64,000 nucleotides of DNA. Source: Phytoactinopolyspora halophila (lineage in GTDB: Bacteria > Actinomycetota > Actinomycetes > Jiangellales > Jiangellaceae). Position 1 is the first letter of the stretch. Each line of letters begins with the position of its first letter. The position numbers and the translations under genes are program-made. The stretch spans positions 25,583 to 89,582 of the forward strand of contig NZ_QMIG01000023.1 in NCBI RefSeq assembly GCF_003287285.1, in the 5' to 3' direction. The notes beneath the pieces were generated by a model. It did no database searches and had not been told where the DNA came from. It saw only the letters and a program-made list of their open reading frames with translations. Shown piece by piece: positions 17,722 through 25,904 of the stretch.

Positions 17722-19223
17722 CGTGCCGGCCGCAGCCGGATGACGTTCCAGCTCACCGCCGGCAGGACGAGGGATGCGGTCCCGCCGTCAGCAGTGCTTT
17801 CCGCCCTTCGAGGGCTTACCCGATTCGGCTCGTCTCGTGTATTGGCCGCGTGGATGTCGCCGGCCAGCACGACGTGTTCGACGGCGCGAGCGTCCGAAAA
17901 GGCGCGGTGACCCACGGTCAGCTCGACCGGCTCGTCCGGGTGGCGGTTGACCGCAAAGACGACGATCTCGTCGGATTCGGGTTCGTGCGTCGCCACGGCG
18001 TGTACCACCGGTGTCTCGCCGAATCGTTCGTTGACGTAGGTGGGGCTCGACGGCTCGACCCGCAGGACCCGTCCCCGCGCCAGCTGAGCGGCGTGGCTGA
18101 ACGGGTAGAACGTCGTTTGCCGCCAGGACGCACCGTTCGGCTCGGTGCGGATCGGCGCGATCGCGTTCACCAGCTGTGCCAGGCACGCGATCGCCACGCG
18201 ATCGCTGTGCCGGAGCAACGCGATGAGCAGGCTTCCGACGACGACGGCGTCGGCGACGTTGTAGGTGTCCTCGATCAGCCGGGGCGCGATCGGCCAGCCG
18301 TCGGGAGGTCCCTGCTCGTGCCACGCGGTTTGGTACCAGACGTTCCACTCGTCGAAGGACAGGTTGATGCGCTTGGTGTTCCCCGTTCGCGCCCGGACGT
18401 GATCGGCGGTCGCGACGACGCTCTCGATGAAGTCCTCCATGTCGACGGCCGACGCGAGGAAGCTGCCGAGATCACCGTTGTGCTGCTGGTAGTACGCGTG
18501 CAGCGAGATGTAGTCGACGTGCTCGTAGGCATGTTCGAGCACGGTCGCCTCCCACGTGCCGAACGTCGGCATGCTCGAATGCGAGCTGCCGCAGGCGACG
18601 AGTTCGAGCGACGGGTCGATCATGCGCATCGCCCGCGCGGTCTCGGCCGCCAACCGGCCGTACTCCTCCGCGGTCTTGTGACCGATCTGCCATGGCCCGT
18701 CCAGCTCGTTCCCGAGGCACCACAGGCGCACGTCGAACGGCTTCTCGTAGCCGTGCGCGATGCGCAAATCCGACCAGTACGTTCCGCCCGGATGGTTACA
18801 GTACTCCAGCAGGTCACACGCCTCCTGAACGCCACGCGTGCCGAGATTGAGCGCCATCATCGGTTCGACACCCGCCCGTCGCGTCCACGTGGCGAACTCC
18901 CCAACTCCGAAGGCATTGGTCTCCCGCGAACGCCACGCCAGATCGAGCCGTTGCGGACGGGATTCCACCGGGCCGATGCCGTCTTCCCACCGGTACCCGG
19001 ATACGAAGTTGCCACCGGGGTAGCGCACGACCGACACGCCCAGCTCGCGCGTCAGGTCGAGCACGTCGCGGCGGAAGCCGTCGCCGTCGGCGTTCTCGTG
19101 CTCCGGCTCGTAGATCCCGGTGTACACGCACCTGCCCAGATGCTCGGCGAACGAACCGAACATCCGCGGCGGCACATCGGCGACCTGAAAGTCGGGGTCG
19201 AGGGTGAGACTTGCTGTCAGCAC
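17718..19223 (-). CDS. Alpha-L-arabinofuranosidase, GH51
   Basis: Releases terminal L-arabinofuranose from arabino-oligosaccharides in the cytoplasm; no signal peptide is present. The 501-residue product begins with the family-typical ADVPPRMFGSFAEHLGRCVY. The acid/base glutamate is in CLGNELDGPW (about residue 173) and the nucleophile is Glu in SFDEWNVWY (about residue 292). GTG 19223 is chosen because GGAG lies 10 nt upstream and the protein then starts at the conserved N-terminus; the longer open frame is the neighbour's tail. It follows GH43 by 7 bp and overlaps the next gene by 4 bp. Confidence 0.94.
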   Translation of the reverse strand: MLTASLTLDPDFQVADVPPRMFGSFAEHLGRCVYTGIYEPEHENADGDGFRRDVLDLTRELGVSVVRYPGGNFVSGYRWEDGIGPVESRPQRLDLAWRSRETNAFGVGEFATWTRRAGVEPMMALNLGTRGVQEACDLLEYCNHPGGTYWSDLRIAHGYEKPFDVRLWCLGNELDGPWQIGHKTAEEYGRLAAETARAMRMIDPSLELVACGSSHSSMPTFGTWEATVLEHAYEHVDYISLHAYYQQHNGDLGSFLASAVDMEDFIESVVATADHVRARTGNTKRINLSFDEWNVWYQTAWHEQGPPDGWPIAPRLIEDTYNVADAVVVGSLLIALLRHSDRVAIACLAQLVNAIAPIRTEPNGASWRQTTFYPFSHAAQLARGRVLRVEPSSPTYVNERFGETPVVHAVATHEPESDEIVVFAVNRHPDEPVELTVGHRAFSDARAVEHVVLAGDIHAANTRDEPNRVSPRRAESTADGGTASLVLPAVSWNVIRLRPAR

Positions 19224-19230
19224 GAGATGA

Positions 19231-20337
19231 TCACTCCATTGTCGCGACGACGGGCCAGCCATCGGCCCAGTCCATGCTTCTGATCTGCATCCGGATGACG
19301 CCGTCCGCATCAGCGTCGTAGTAATGGTGAATCAGGTAGTGAATGCCGAATTCGACGTGCACATCCTGTCCACCGGGCCCGATCTGGTTGCCCTCGCTCT
19401 CCAGGATCACCGTCCCTCCGCCGTCCATGAGTGCAGTCCCGTCCCGATCGACGTACGGGCCGGTGACGGAGGTGGACCGGCCCACCGCGATCTTGTACGT
19501 ACTGTCCGTGCCAGAGCAGCACTGGTCCCATGATGTCAGCAGGTAGTAGTAACGACCGCGACGGAAGATCGTCGGCGCCTCGATGGCGTTCGGCGGCACG
19601 CCGCGATCGGCCAGCGCGTGGAGGGGGCCGACGGGCTCGGTCATCGATGCGAGTTCTTGCAGTTTGATACCGCTCCAGTGGGAGCCGAACGCCATCCACC
19701 ACGTGCCCTCGGCCCGGAACACGTGCGGGTCGATCGCGTTGAAATCGTCACCCTCCCGGGAGGTCACGACGGGGCCGTGGTCGACCCAGCTGTCCAGATC
19801 ACCCGGATCCCGGGTCGAGGCAACACCGATCGCGGAGGTGTTCGAACCGAACGACGACACGGCGTAGTACAGGTAATATCGGCCTGCCCGCCGGACGACC
19901 TGCGGCGCCCACAGATGATTCGGCTCGTACTCGTGCACCCACTCGGGCACGGCGATCTCACCCATGGATTCCCACGGGCCGCCGAGCTCCGGGGAACGAC
20001 GCACGAAGATCCCACCGGGATCCTCCGGATCACGCAAGATCCCGGTGGAGAAGACGTAGTACGTGTTGCGATCCTTGACGATCGCCGGATCGTGCACCGG
20101 ATCGTCCACCTCGCCGGGCACGAAGTCACCGATATCGCCGGTCATCTCGAGGACGCCACGCGGCGGGCGCGGCGCCCGGGAATCGGGTTCTGCCTGGGCG
20201 AACCCCATCGTCGCCACCAGACATCCACCCAGCACCAGCACGCGTGCCGCACGCCATGCCCGGGCCCGGCGGCATGCCCATGCCACCGCTCGCCGAAACG
20301 CCGGAAGACCGTCCGTTCTGTCACGACCCGTCCACAC
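19231..20337 (-). CDS. Secreted arabinan endo-1,5-alpha-L-arabinosidase, GH43
   Basis: Probably cuts arabinan outside the cell into oligosaccharides for the adjacent transporter. A basic N-terminus and a hydrophobic stretch (VLVLGGCLVATMGFA) give a signal peptide. The five-bladed propeller carries the catalytic acids Asp in PVHDPAIVKD, Asp in FNAIDPHVF (pKa modulator) and Glu in NAIEAPTIFRR. The 368-residue length fits the single-domain enzymes of this family. GTG 20337 has a GGGAGGAG site 6 nt upstream. It sits between the permease and GH51 genes in one operon. Confidence 0.92.
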   Translation of the reverse strand: MWTGRDRTDGLPAFRRAVAWACRRARAWRAARVLVLGGCLVATMGFAQAEPDSRAPRPPRGVLEMTGDIGDFVPGEVDDPVHDPAIVKDRNTYYVFSTGILRDPEDPGGIFVRRSPELGGPWESMGEIAVPEWVHEYEPNHLWAPQVVRRAGRYYLYYAVSSFGSNTSAIGVASTRDPGDLDSWVDHGPVVTSREGDDFNAIDPHVFRAEGTWWMAFGSHWSGIKLQELASMTEPVGPLHALADRGVPPNAIEAPTIFRRGRYYYLLTSWDQCCSGTDSTYKIAVGRSTSVTGPYVDRDGTALMDGGGTVILESEGNQIGPGGQDVHVEFGIHYLIHHYYDADADGVIRMQIRSMDWADGWPVVATME

Positions 20338-20361
20338 GGTTTACTCCTCCCTGGTACGTGC

Positions 20362-21318
20362 TCACTTGGCGCCCGTACCGAACTGGCCCAGACCGTTGAT
20401 GAACTGCTTGCGCATCAAGAAGAACAAGATCATTATTGGCACGACGGCGAGGACTGCTGCGGTCATGACGAGATCCCATCGGGGCCGGTAGAGGCCCACC
20501 AGCGTGGTGATGCCGACTGACAGCGGGAAGTTCGACTCGCTGCGCATGACGATGAGCGGCCACAGCAGATCGTTCCACTGTTCGAGCGAGAAGATGATCG
20601 CCAGCGTCGCCAGAGCCGGCTTGACCATCGGCACGACGATGCCGAAGAAGATCCGGTATTCCGAGGCACCGTCCACGCGGGCCGCATCGAACACTTCCTG
20701 TGGCAGGCCCAGCATGTACTGACGCATGTAGAAGAGCCCGAACGGATGCGCCAGCATCGGCAGGATCACACCCAGATGGGTGTCGATCAAGCTCAACTCG
20801 ATCATGAGCAGGAAGAGCGGGATCAGCAGCAGGTGGAAGGGCAGCATCTGCGATGCCAGGATGCTGACGAAGATGGTATTCCGGAACGGAAACTCGATCT
20901 TGGCGAGCGCGTAGGCGGCCATGGTCACCACCACCATCGAGCCGATCGCCGAGCCCGCCGTGAGGATGATCGAGTTCATGAACCACGTGCCGATCGGCGT
21001 CTCCTGCGCCAGCGCCCGGAAGTTGTCGAGGGTCAGCGTCGAGGGAAAGAAGCTGCCGGCGTCGGCGAAGATCCGATTGGAGGGGCGCAGGGCACTGATG
21101 AACAGCCAGTAGAACGGGACAAGAAAGATCAGGGCGACGACGCCGACACCCGCCGTGGCCAGAACCTTCTTGTGTCCACCCGGAAACCGGCGCCGACGGC
21201 CGTCCGGATACAACGTGCCCGGCCACCGCTGCTCGACGCCGTCGTCCGGCGGCGACGGGTGGATCTGGACATCACGGGGAGCCGACGTGTCCACCTGCGT
21301 CTTGTTCTCGGGATTCAC
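20362..21318 (-). CDS. Carbohydrate ABC transporter permease, MalG/AraQ type
   Basis: The second membrane subunit of a CUT1 sugar importer. After a long ~50-residue cytoplasmic N-terminus it has six hydrophobic segments. The permease EAA motif is present as EVFDAARVDGASEYRIFF about 100 residues from the C-terminus, and the end KQFINGLGQFGTGAK is the usual CUT1 ending. GTG 21318 lies 6 bp after the stop of the partner permease with AAGGA upstream. No ATPase gene is in the operon; CUT1 systems in actinobacteria often share a distant MsiK-type ATPase. Confidence 0.92.
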   Translation of the reverse strand: MNPENKTQVDTSAPRDVQIHPSPPDDGVEQRWPGTLYPDGRRRRFPGGHKKVLATAGVGVVALIFLVPFYWLFISALRPSNRIFADAGSFFPSTLTLDNFRALAQETPIGTWFMNSIILTAGSAIGSMVVVTMAAYALAKIEFPFRNTIFVSILASQMLPFHLLLIPLFLLMIELSLIDTHLGVILPMLAHPFGLFYMRQYMLGLPQEVFDAARVDGASEYRIFFGIVVPMVKPALATLAIIFSLEQWNDLLWPLIVMRSESNFPLSVGITTLVGLYRPRWDLVMTAAVLAVVPIMILFFLMRKQFINGLGQFGTGAK

Positions 21319-21324
21319 CAGCGC

Positions 21325-22257
21325 TCAATCCTTCTTGAAGAAGCCGAACAACTTCAGCACGACGATTGACAGGGCCATGATGATCAGCGCCAGCACGACA
21401 CCGATCGCGGAGGCGTAGCCGAGCTGGAACGATGTGAAGGCCGTGCGATAGAGGTGGACGACGATGCTCAGGCCGCCCTGGCCCGGTCCGCCCCCGGTAC
21501 CCCACAAGATCAGCGGCTCGACGAAGAGCTGGAATCCGCCGAACAAGGTGAGCACGGTCACGAAGAGGATGATCGGCTTGGACAGCGGCACGGACAGGTG
21601 CCAGAACTTGCGCACCGGTCCGGCCCCGTCGACGGACGCGGACTCGTACAGCTCGTTCGGAATGTTGGACAGACCGGTCGTGAAGTAGATGATGTTGATC
21701 CCGGTCCACCGCCAGGTCGCCATGATGATCATTGCCGGGACGGCCAGGTGGCGTGTCTCCAGCCACCCCTGTTCGGGAACGCCGAACAGGCCCAGGAAGC
21801 TGTTCAGCAGGCCGTTGGTGGCCAGCAGCAACGAGAAGACGACGCCGACGACGACCAGCGATGTCAGCACCGGCAGGAAAAACGCGGACCGGAACATCGC
21901 CTGCCGGGCCACCAGCTTCGAGCGCAGCACGGCCGCCAGGACGAACGGCAGCGGAATGAGGATCAGCAGCGTTCCAACGGTGTACAGCGCCGTGTTCTGC
22001 AATGCGGTCAGGAACGTGCTGTCGGTCAGGAGCCGGCGATAGTTGTCCAGGCCGGCCCATTCGCTCACGCCGATGCCCTCGATGTCCTGGAAGCTGAGCA
22101 CCACGGCATAGCCGACCGCGTACACCCGGAACACCACGAACAGGGCGAGGAACGGCAGCAGGAAGACCGCAGCCACGACGGGCGGGCGGTGAAAGAACGG
22201 GGGTTTCGGCTTGCGGGCACCACTCCGTGCCGCCCGCGTCGTCGTCGCTATCGACAT
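21325..22257 (-). CDS. Carbohydrate ABC transporter permease, MalF/AraP type
   Basis: The first membrane subunit of the same CUT1 importer. The 310-residue product has six hydrophobic segments and the EAA loop as ELYESASVDGAGPVRKFWHL, followed by LPLSKPIILF-like residues. ATG 22257 is the natural start. The binding-protein gene ends 57 bp upstream and the MalG-type gene follows after 6 bp. Arabino-oligosaccharide specificity is inferred from the GH43 and GH51 genes downstream. Confidence 0.93.
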   Translation of the reverse strand: MSIATTTRAARSGARKPKPPFFHRPPVVAAVFLLPFLALFVVFRVYAVGYAVVLSFQDIEGIGVSEWAGLDNYRRLLTDSTFLTALQNTALYTVGTLLILIPLPFVLAAVLRSKLVARQAMFRSAFFLPVLTSLVVVGVVFSLLLATNGLLNSFLGLFGVPEQGWLETRHLAVPAMIIMATWRWTGINIIYFTTGLSNIPNELYESASVDGAGPVRKFWHLSVPLSKPIILFVTVLTLFGGFQLFVEPLILWGTGGGPGQGGLSIVVHLYRTAFTSFQLGYASAIGVVLALIIMALSIVVLKLFGFFKKD

Positions 22258-22314
22258 ATCCGCACCTTCGTGACGTGGAGCCGAGTGATCGTCAGGCCGG
22301 GCGTGATCCCGGCA

Positions 22315-23691
22315 TCAGTCCATCGCTTCGACTTCTTCCGTCGCCTTGCGCAGAGCCTCCTCCGGCGACGCGCCCTCTTCAACGACCTCATAGGCGACGG
22401 TCTCGCGTAGCTGGACGATGGCTTCCGGGTACCGCGGCCCGGTGTACTCGGGCGCGAGCCGGTCGAACATGTCCCTGAGGTTGGTCATCACCGGCTCACC
22501 ACCGAACCAGGGGTCCGGCTCGGTGAGCGCCGGGTCGTCGTAGACATCGGTGCGGAACGGGTCGAAGCCGAGCTCGGTCCACAACGCCACCTGCGAGTCG
22601 TACTCCAGCTTGGCAAACTCCAGGAACTGCTTCGCCGCGTCGAGTTTGTCCTCGTCGATCTGCGTCGTGATCGCCGTGCCGGTGCCGCCGCCCATGGTGC
22701 TGATGAACTCACCGGACTCGAACTCGGGCAACGGGCGGATGAGCATGTTGCCCTCCGTCTCCGGCATGAAGTCCTTGAACCGCGTCACGTACCACTGCGG
22801 CATCCACACGGACGCGTAGGCACCGTCGTTGAGCGCCTCGTAATAGGAGGTCTCGTGGTGCATGCCACCTTCCGCGACCTCGGCGATCTCGTGTTCGTGG
22901 ACCATGTCCGAGATCAGCTGCAGCGCTTCGACGTTCTCCGGGCTGTCGAGTATCAGCTCGTTGTTCTCGTTGTACGTGCCGCCGCCGTTCTGCAACATCA
23001 GTCCGAGCACCGAGAACCGGTCCGTCGTCTCGATCGACGTCATAGCGGCGTCGGTGTTCTCGACCACCTGCTCGCCGGCCTCTATATAGTCGTCCCACGT
23101 CACGATGGAGTCGACATCGACGCCAGCCTCCTCGAGGATCTCGTTGTTGTAATACATCACCCAGGTACCGAGGTGGTAGTCGATCCCGTACTCGACACCG
23201 TCCAGCTGATACGGGGCGGTGCGCTCCTCCACCAGCTGGTCGCGATGTTTGTCCACCAGGTCCGTCAGCGGATGCAGGGGGACGTCACCACGGAGGAATG
23301 TGGCGAAGCGCTGGATCTCGATGTCCACGATGTCCGGCGCGCCCGAACCCGATTGCAGGGCAATCAACAGCCGGTCGTGCATCTCCTCGAAGTCTGCCGT
23401 CGACGCGTCCAGGATGATGTTGTATTCCGAGTTCTGCTCGTTGAACTCCTCGGCTCGCGCCATCATGAAGTCCGTGTGCGCATCGACGAACGTCCAGAAC
23501 TCCAGCTCGACGTCCTCGCCCTCGTGTTCGGGATCCGCCTCCATCGCCTGCCGCTCGGTGTCTTCGCCCTCTTCCAGCTCCGCGATACTGTTCCCGTCCT
23601 CACCGGCACATCCGGCAGCCACGAGCGCGAGAACGGCGAAGACGGGCACCGAACCGAGCCACGGCCGACGACTTCTTGTTAGCGCTAACAT
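22315..23691 (-). CDS. Sugar ABC transporter substrate-binding lipoprotein
   Basis: A family 1 extracellular solute-binding protein that delivers sugar to the two permeases. The signal sequence ends in a lipobox (LVAAGCAG), so the mature protein is anchored by a lipidated cysteine. The mature N-terminus is strongly acidic. ATG 23691 has GAGG 9 nt upstream. Codons 1-5 are formed by a perfect LacI-type palindrome, so operator and coding sequence coincide. It heads the arabinan operon and is divergent from the FadR-type regulator, with 322 bp between the starts. Confidence 0.92.
   Translation of the reverse strand: MLALTRSRRPWLGSVPVFAVLALVAAGCAGEDGNSIAELEEGEDTERQAMEADPEHEGEDVELEFWTFVDAHTDFMMARAEEFNEQNSEYNIILDASTADFEEMHDRLLIALQSGSGAPDIVDIEIQRFATFLRGDVPLHPLTDLVDKHRDQLVEERTAPYQLDGVEYGIDYHLGTWVMYYNNEILEEAGVDVDSIVTWDDYIEAGEQVVENTDAAMTSIETTDRFSVLGLMLQNGGGTYNENNELILDSPENVEALQLISDMVHEHEIAEVAEGGMHHETSYYEALNDGAYASVWMPQWYVTRFKDFMPETEGNMLIRPLPEFESGEFISTMGGGTGTAITTQIDEDKLDAAKQFLEFAKLEYDSQVALWTELGFDPFRTDVYDDPALTEPDPWFGGEPVMTNLRDMFDRLAPEYTGPRYPEAIVQLRETVAYEVVEEGASPEEALRKATEEVEAMD
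23677..23690. promoter_or_regulatory. LacI-family operator palindrome over the start of the binding-protein gene
   Basis: TGTTAGCGCTAACA is a perfect 14-bp palindrome with the central CpG typical of LacI-family operators. It covers the first codons of the binding-protein gene, where a bound repressor would act as a roadblock or hide the start. No lacI-type gene is in the window, so a distant regulator is implied. Confidence 0.6.
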
Positions 23692-23853
23692 TTTGGGATC
23701 CTCTCGCCTCTCGACTGCCCCGCCGCTGTGTTTCGTCCGGCACCAGATTCTCGGCCGTTCCTGCTGACGACCTCGAAGAATGTGCCGGCACTTGGAGATC
23801 ACGTCCGGGAGATGTGGACGATCTGGATGCTAGTTGTGATCCCAGTCACGGTC

Positions 23854-23990
23854 AAGGTATCAGATGAGTTTCTTTGCCAATCCGTAACAGTACCGAGGGA
23901 AATCGGGCCACATGCATGTCAGATACGACGTCTCGCAGCAATCAGGCAGCACGGTATTCTGTGTTGCGGACAATACTTATCAGATAAGTA
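23854..23990. promoter_or_regulatory. Candidate paired operators of the divergent FadR-type regulator
   Basis: TACTTATCAGATAAGTA (23974-23990) is a perfect 8+1+8 palindrome 23 bp upstream of the regulator's ATG. A related copy at 23854-23870 matches 12 of 17 positions, including TATCAGAT, and lies nearer the transport operon. The spacing is exactly 120 bp. The 322-bp intergenic region 23692-24013 also contains TATTCT (23954-23959), a possible -10 box for the regulator. Confidence 0.5.
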
Positions 23991-24013
23991 GCCATCCAGG
24001 TGTTACTGAAAGC

Positions 24014-24829
24014 ATGCCCCTCCCGCCGTCACCCGCGTCCTCGGGCCGCCTGAAAGGAGTGCCACCGCTGAACGCACACGAGCGTGTCGTCGACCACCTC
24101 GAACACTTGGTCTTCGGCGAACTCGCACCTGGCTCGCCCCTGCCATCCGAATCCCAGCTGGTCGAGCAGCTCGGAGTCAGCAGGCTCACCGTCCGCGAGG
24201 CCGTCAGATCGCTGCAAGCGCGTGGGTTGATCGAGGTCCATCGCGGCCGCCGGCCCGTGGTCGCCCGCCTGAACACATCCGCGATCACCGACTTCTTCGC
24301 CTCCAGCATCCGCCGCGATCCGCGCAGCGTCCTCGACCTGCTCGAAGTTCGCCGGGGCCTCGAAGTCCAGACCGCTACCCTGGCGGCTGGCCGGATGAAC
24401 CGCACGGCTGCGACCTCGATGACAGAGAGCCTGGACGCGATGCACGCGTCCCTGGATGATCCGGACGCCTTCGATTCCGCCGACGTGCGCTTCCACGAGG
24501 CACTCGCCTCCGCGAGCGGGAATCAGGTCCTCACGTTCCTCATCGAGGCGATGGCATTACCGTTGCGGGAGAGCAGGAGGCAGAGTCGCCACGGTCACCT
24601 CGCCCGCGGCCGTCCGCTGGTCGCGATCATCGAGGAACACCGGCGCATCCTCGAATGCGTGCTGGACGGGGACGCCAAGGGCGCCGCCGAGGCCATGCAG
24701 GCACATCTCCGCCAAACCGAGCGATCGCTGCACATGACGCTGGATCTACCGCTCGCTGGCAACGGCAGCGAGCCCGGCCCGGCCGCGACCCCGCGGCCCT
24801 CGTCCGCTCCGGCGGACGAGCAGAACTGA
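24014..24829 (+). CDS. GntR/FadR-family transcriptional regulator
   Basis: Probably represses or tunes the divergent arabinan operon. The N-terminal winged helix (GSPLPSESQLVEQLGVSRLTVREAVRSL then GLIEVHRGRRPVV) is the GntR signature. From about residue 100 an all-helical FCD-type domain (LLEVRRGLEVQTATLA, ADVRFHEALASASGN, EEHRRIL) binds an organic-acid or sugar-acid effector and a metal. ATG 24014 gives 271 residues but has no ribosome site. A strong AAAGGAG at 24053-24059 stands 8 nt before an in-frame CTG at 24068, which may be the real start. It converges on era with a 21-bp gap. Confidence 0.9.
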   Translation: MPLPPSPASSGRLKGVPPLNAHERVVDHLEHLVFGELAPGSPLPSESQLVEQLGVSRLTVREAVRSLQARGLIEVHRGRRPVVARLNTSAITDFFASSIRRDPRSVLDLLEVRRGLEVQTATLAAGRMNRTAATSMTESLDAMHASLDDPDAFDSADVRFHEALASASGNQVLTFLIEAMALPLRESRRQSRHGHLARGRPLVAIIEEHRRILECVLDGDAKGAAEAMQAHLRQTERSLHMTLDLPLAGNGSEPGPAATPRPSSAPADEQN

Positions 24830-24850
24830 TGGCCGGGCCCGCACTGAGAG

Positions 24851-25816
24851 TCAGAAGCCGAGCCGGCCCAGCTTCTTGGGATCGCGCTGCCAATCCTTGG
24901 ACACCTTGACATGAAGGTCGAGATAGACCGGCGTTCCCAGCAATCGCTCGATGTGCTTGCGTGCGGTCGTGCCGACCTCACGTAGCCGCGCGCCCTTGCG
25001 GCCGATCACGATCGACTTCTGGCTGTCACGTTCGACGAAGATGTTGACGTAGATGTCGAGCAGCGGCCGGTTCTCGGGCCGATCTTCGCGCGGCTGCATC
25101 TCCTCGACCACCACGGCAATCGAGTGGGGAAGCTCGTCGCGGACACCTTCGAGCGCCGATTCGCGGACCAGCTCCGCGATCAGTTTCTCCTCGGGCTCGT
25201 CCGTCAGCTCCCCCTCCGGATACAGCGGCGGACCGGCGGGCATCTGAGCCAGGAGGAGTTCGGTCAGCAAGCCGACCTGGGTACCGGTCGTCGCCGAGAC
25301 GGGAACGATCTCCGCCCAGTCGATCTCGAGTTCGACGCCGAGATCGGCAACCGCGGCCAGATGCTCGGCGAGCCGGCTGTCGGATACCAGATCCATCTTG
25401 GTAGCGACCGCGATCCTCGGCGTCGACGTGATCCGCGCCAGCTCCGCTGCGATGTAGCGATCGCCGGGCCCAATGCGCTCGTCGGCCGGAAAGCACATCG
25501 CGATGGCGTCTACCTCGGCCCATGTCGTGCGCACGAGGTCGTTGAGCCGCTGTCCCAGCAGTGTCCGGGGACGATGAAGTCCAGGTGTGTCCACCAGGAT
25601 GAGCTGGCCGTCGTCGCGATGGACGACACCGCGGATCGCGTGCCGCGTCGTTTGCGGCCGAGTCGAGGTGATCGCCACCTTCTGCCCGACGAGCGAGTTC
25701 ATCAAGGTGGACTTGCCTGTATTCGGCCGCCCGACGAAGCAGGCGAACCCGGAGCGATACTCGGCCCCTTCTGGGCCGCCGTCGAGTTGAGTCACCCGTC
25801 GAGTATCCCAAACCAC
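24851..25816 (-). CDS. era: GTPase Era
   Basis: A ribosome-assembly GTPase that binds the 3' end of 16S rRNA. The G-domain motifs are GRPNTGKST (G1), DTPGLH (G3) and TKMD (G4), with switch region SRPQTTRH-like residues. The C-terminal KH domain has IVIGRKGARLREVGTTAR and ends at the conserved KDWQRDPKKL. The start is GTG 25816 or the in-frame GTG 25795; neither has a clear ribosome site. The palindrome 25831-25881 ends 14 nt before GTG 25816, leaving little room for a promoter unless the mRNA is leaderless or processed. Confidence 0.96.
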   Translation of the reverse strand: MVWDTRRVTQLDGGPEGAEYRSGFACFVGRPNTGKSTLMNSLVGQKVAITSTRPQTTRHAIRGVVHRDDGQLILVDTPGLHRPRTLLGQRLNDLVRTTWAEVDAIAMCFPADERIGPGDRYIAAELARITSTPRIAVATKMDLVSDSRLAEHLAAVADLGVELEIDWAEIVPVSATTGTQVGLLTELLLAQMPAGPPLYPEGELTDEPEEKLIAELVRESALEGVRDELPHSIAVVVEEMQPREDRPENRPLLDIYVNIFVERDSQKSIVIGRKGARLREVGTTARKHIERLLGTPVYLDLHVKVSKDWQRDPKKLGRLGF

Positions 25817-25830
25817 CCGCCCCCGTCCCC

Positions 25831-25881
25831 ATGATCATGAACACTAACCGACCTCTGTGGTCGGTTAGTGTTCATGATCAT
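25831..25881 (-). terminator. TGATCATGAACACTA-family palindrome upstream of era
   Basis: Perfect 23-bp arms (25831-25853 and 25859-25881) surround the 5-nt loop TCTGT. It lies 23 nt after the stop of the zinc-ribbon membrane protein and 14 nt before the era start. The outer 16 bp match the elements at 5155 and 39000; the inner stem (ACCGACC) differs. A G-rich run follows on the plus strand. Confidence 0.7.
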
Positions 25882-25904
25882 CGGAGGGAGGGAGCGGGGT
25901 GGGG

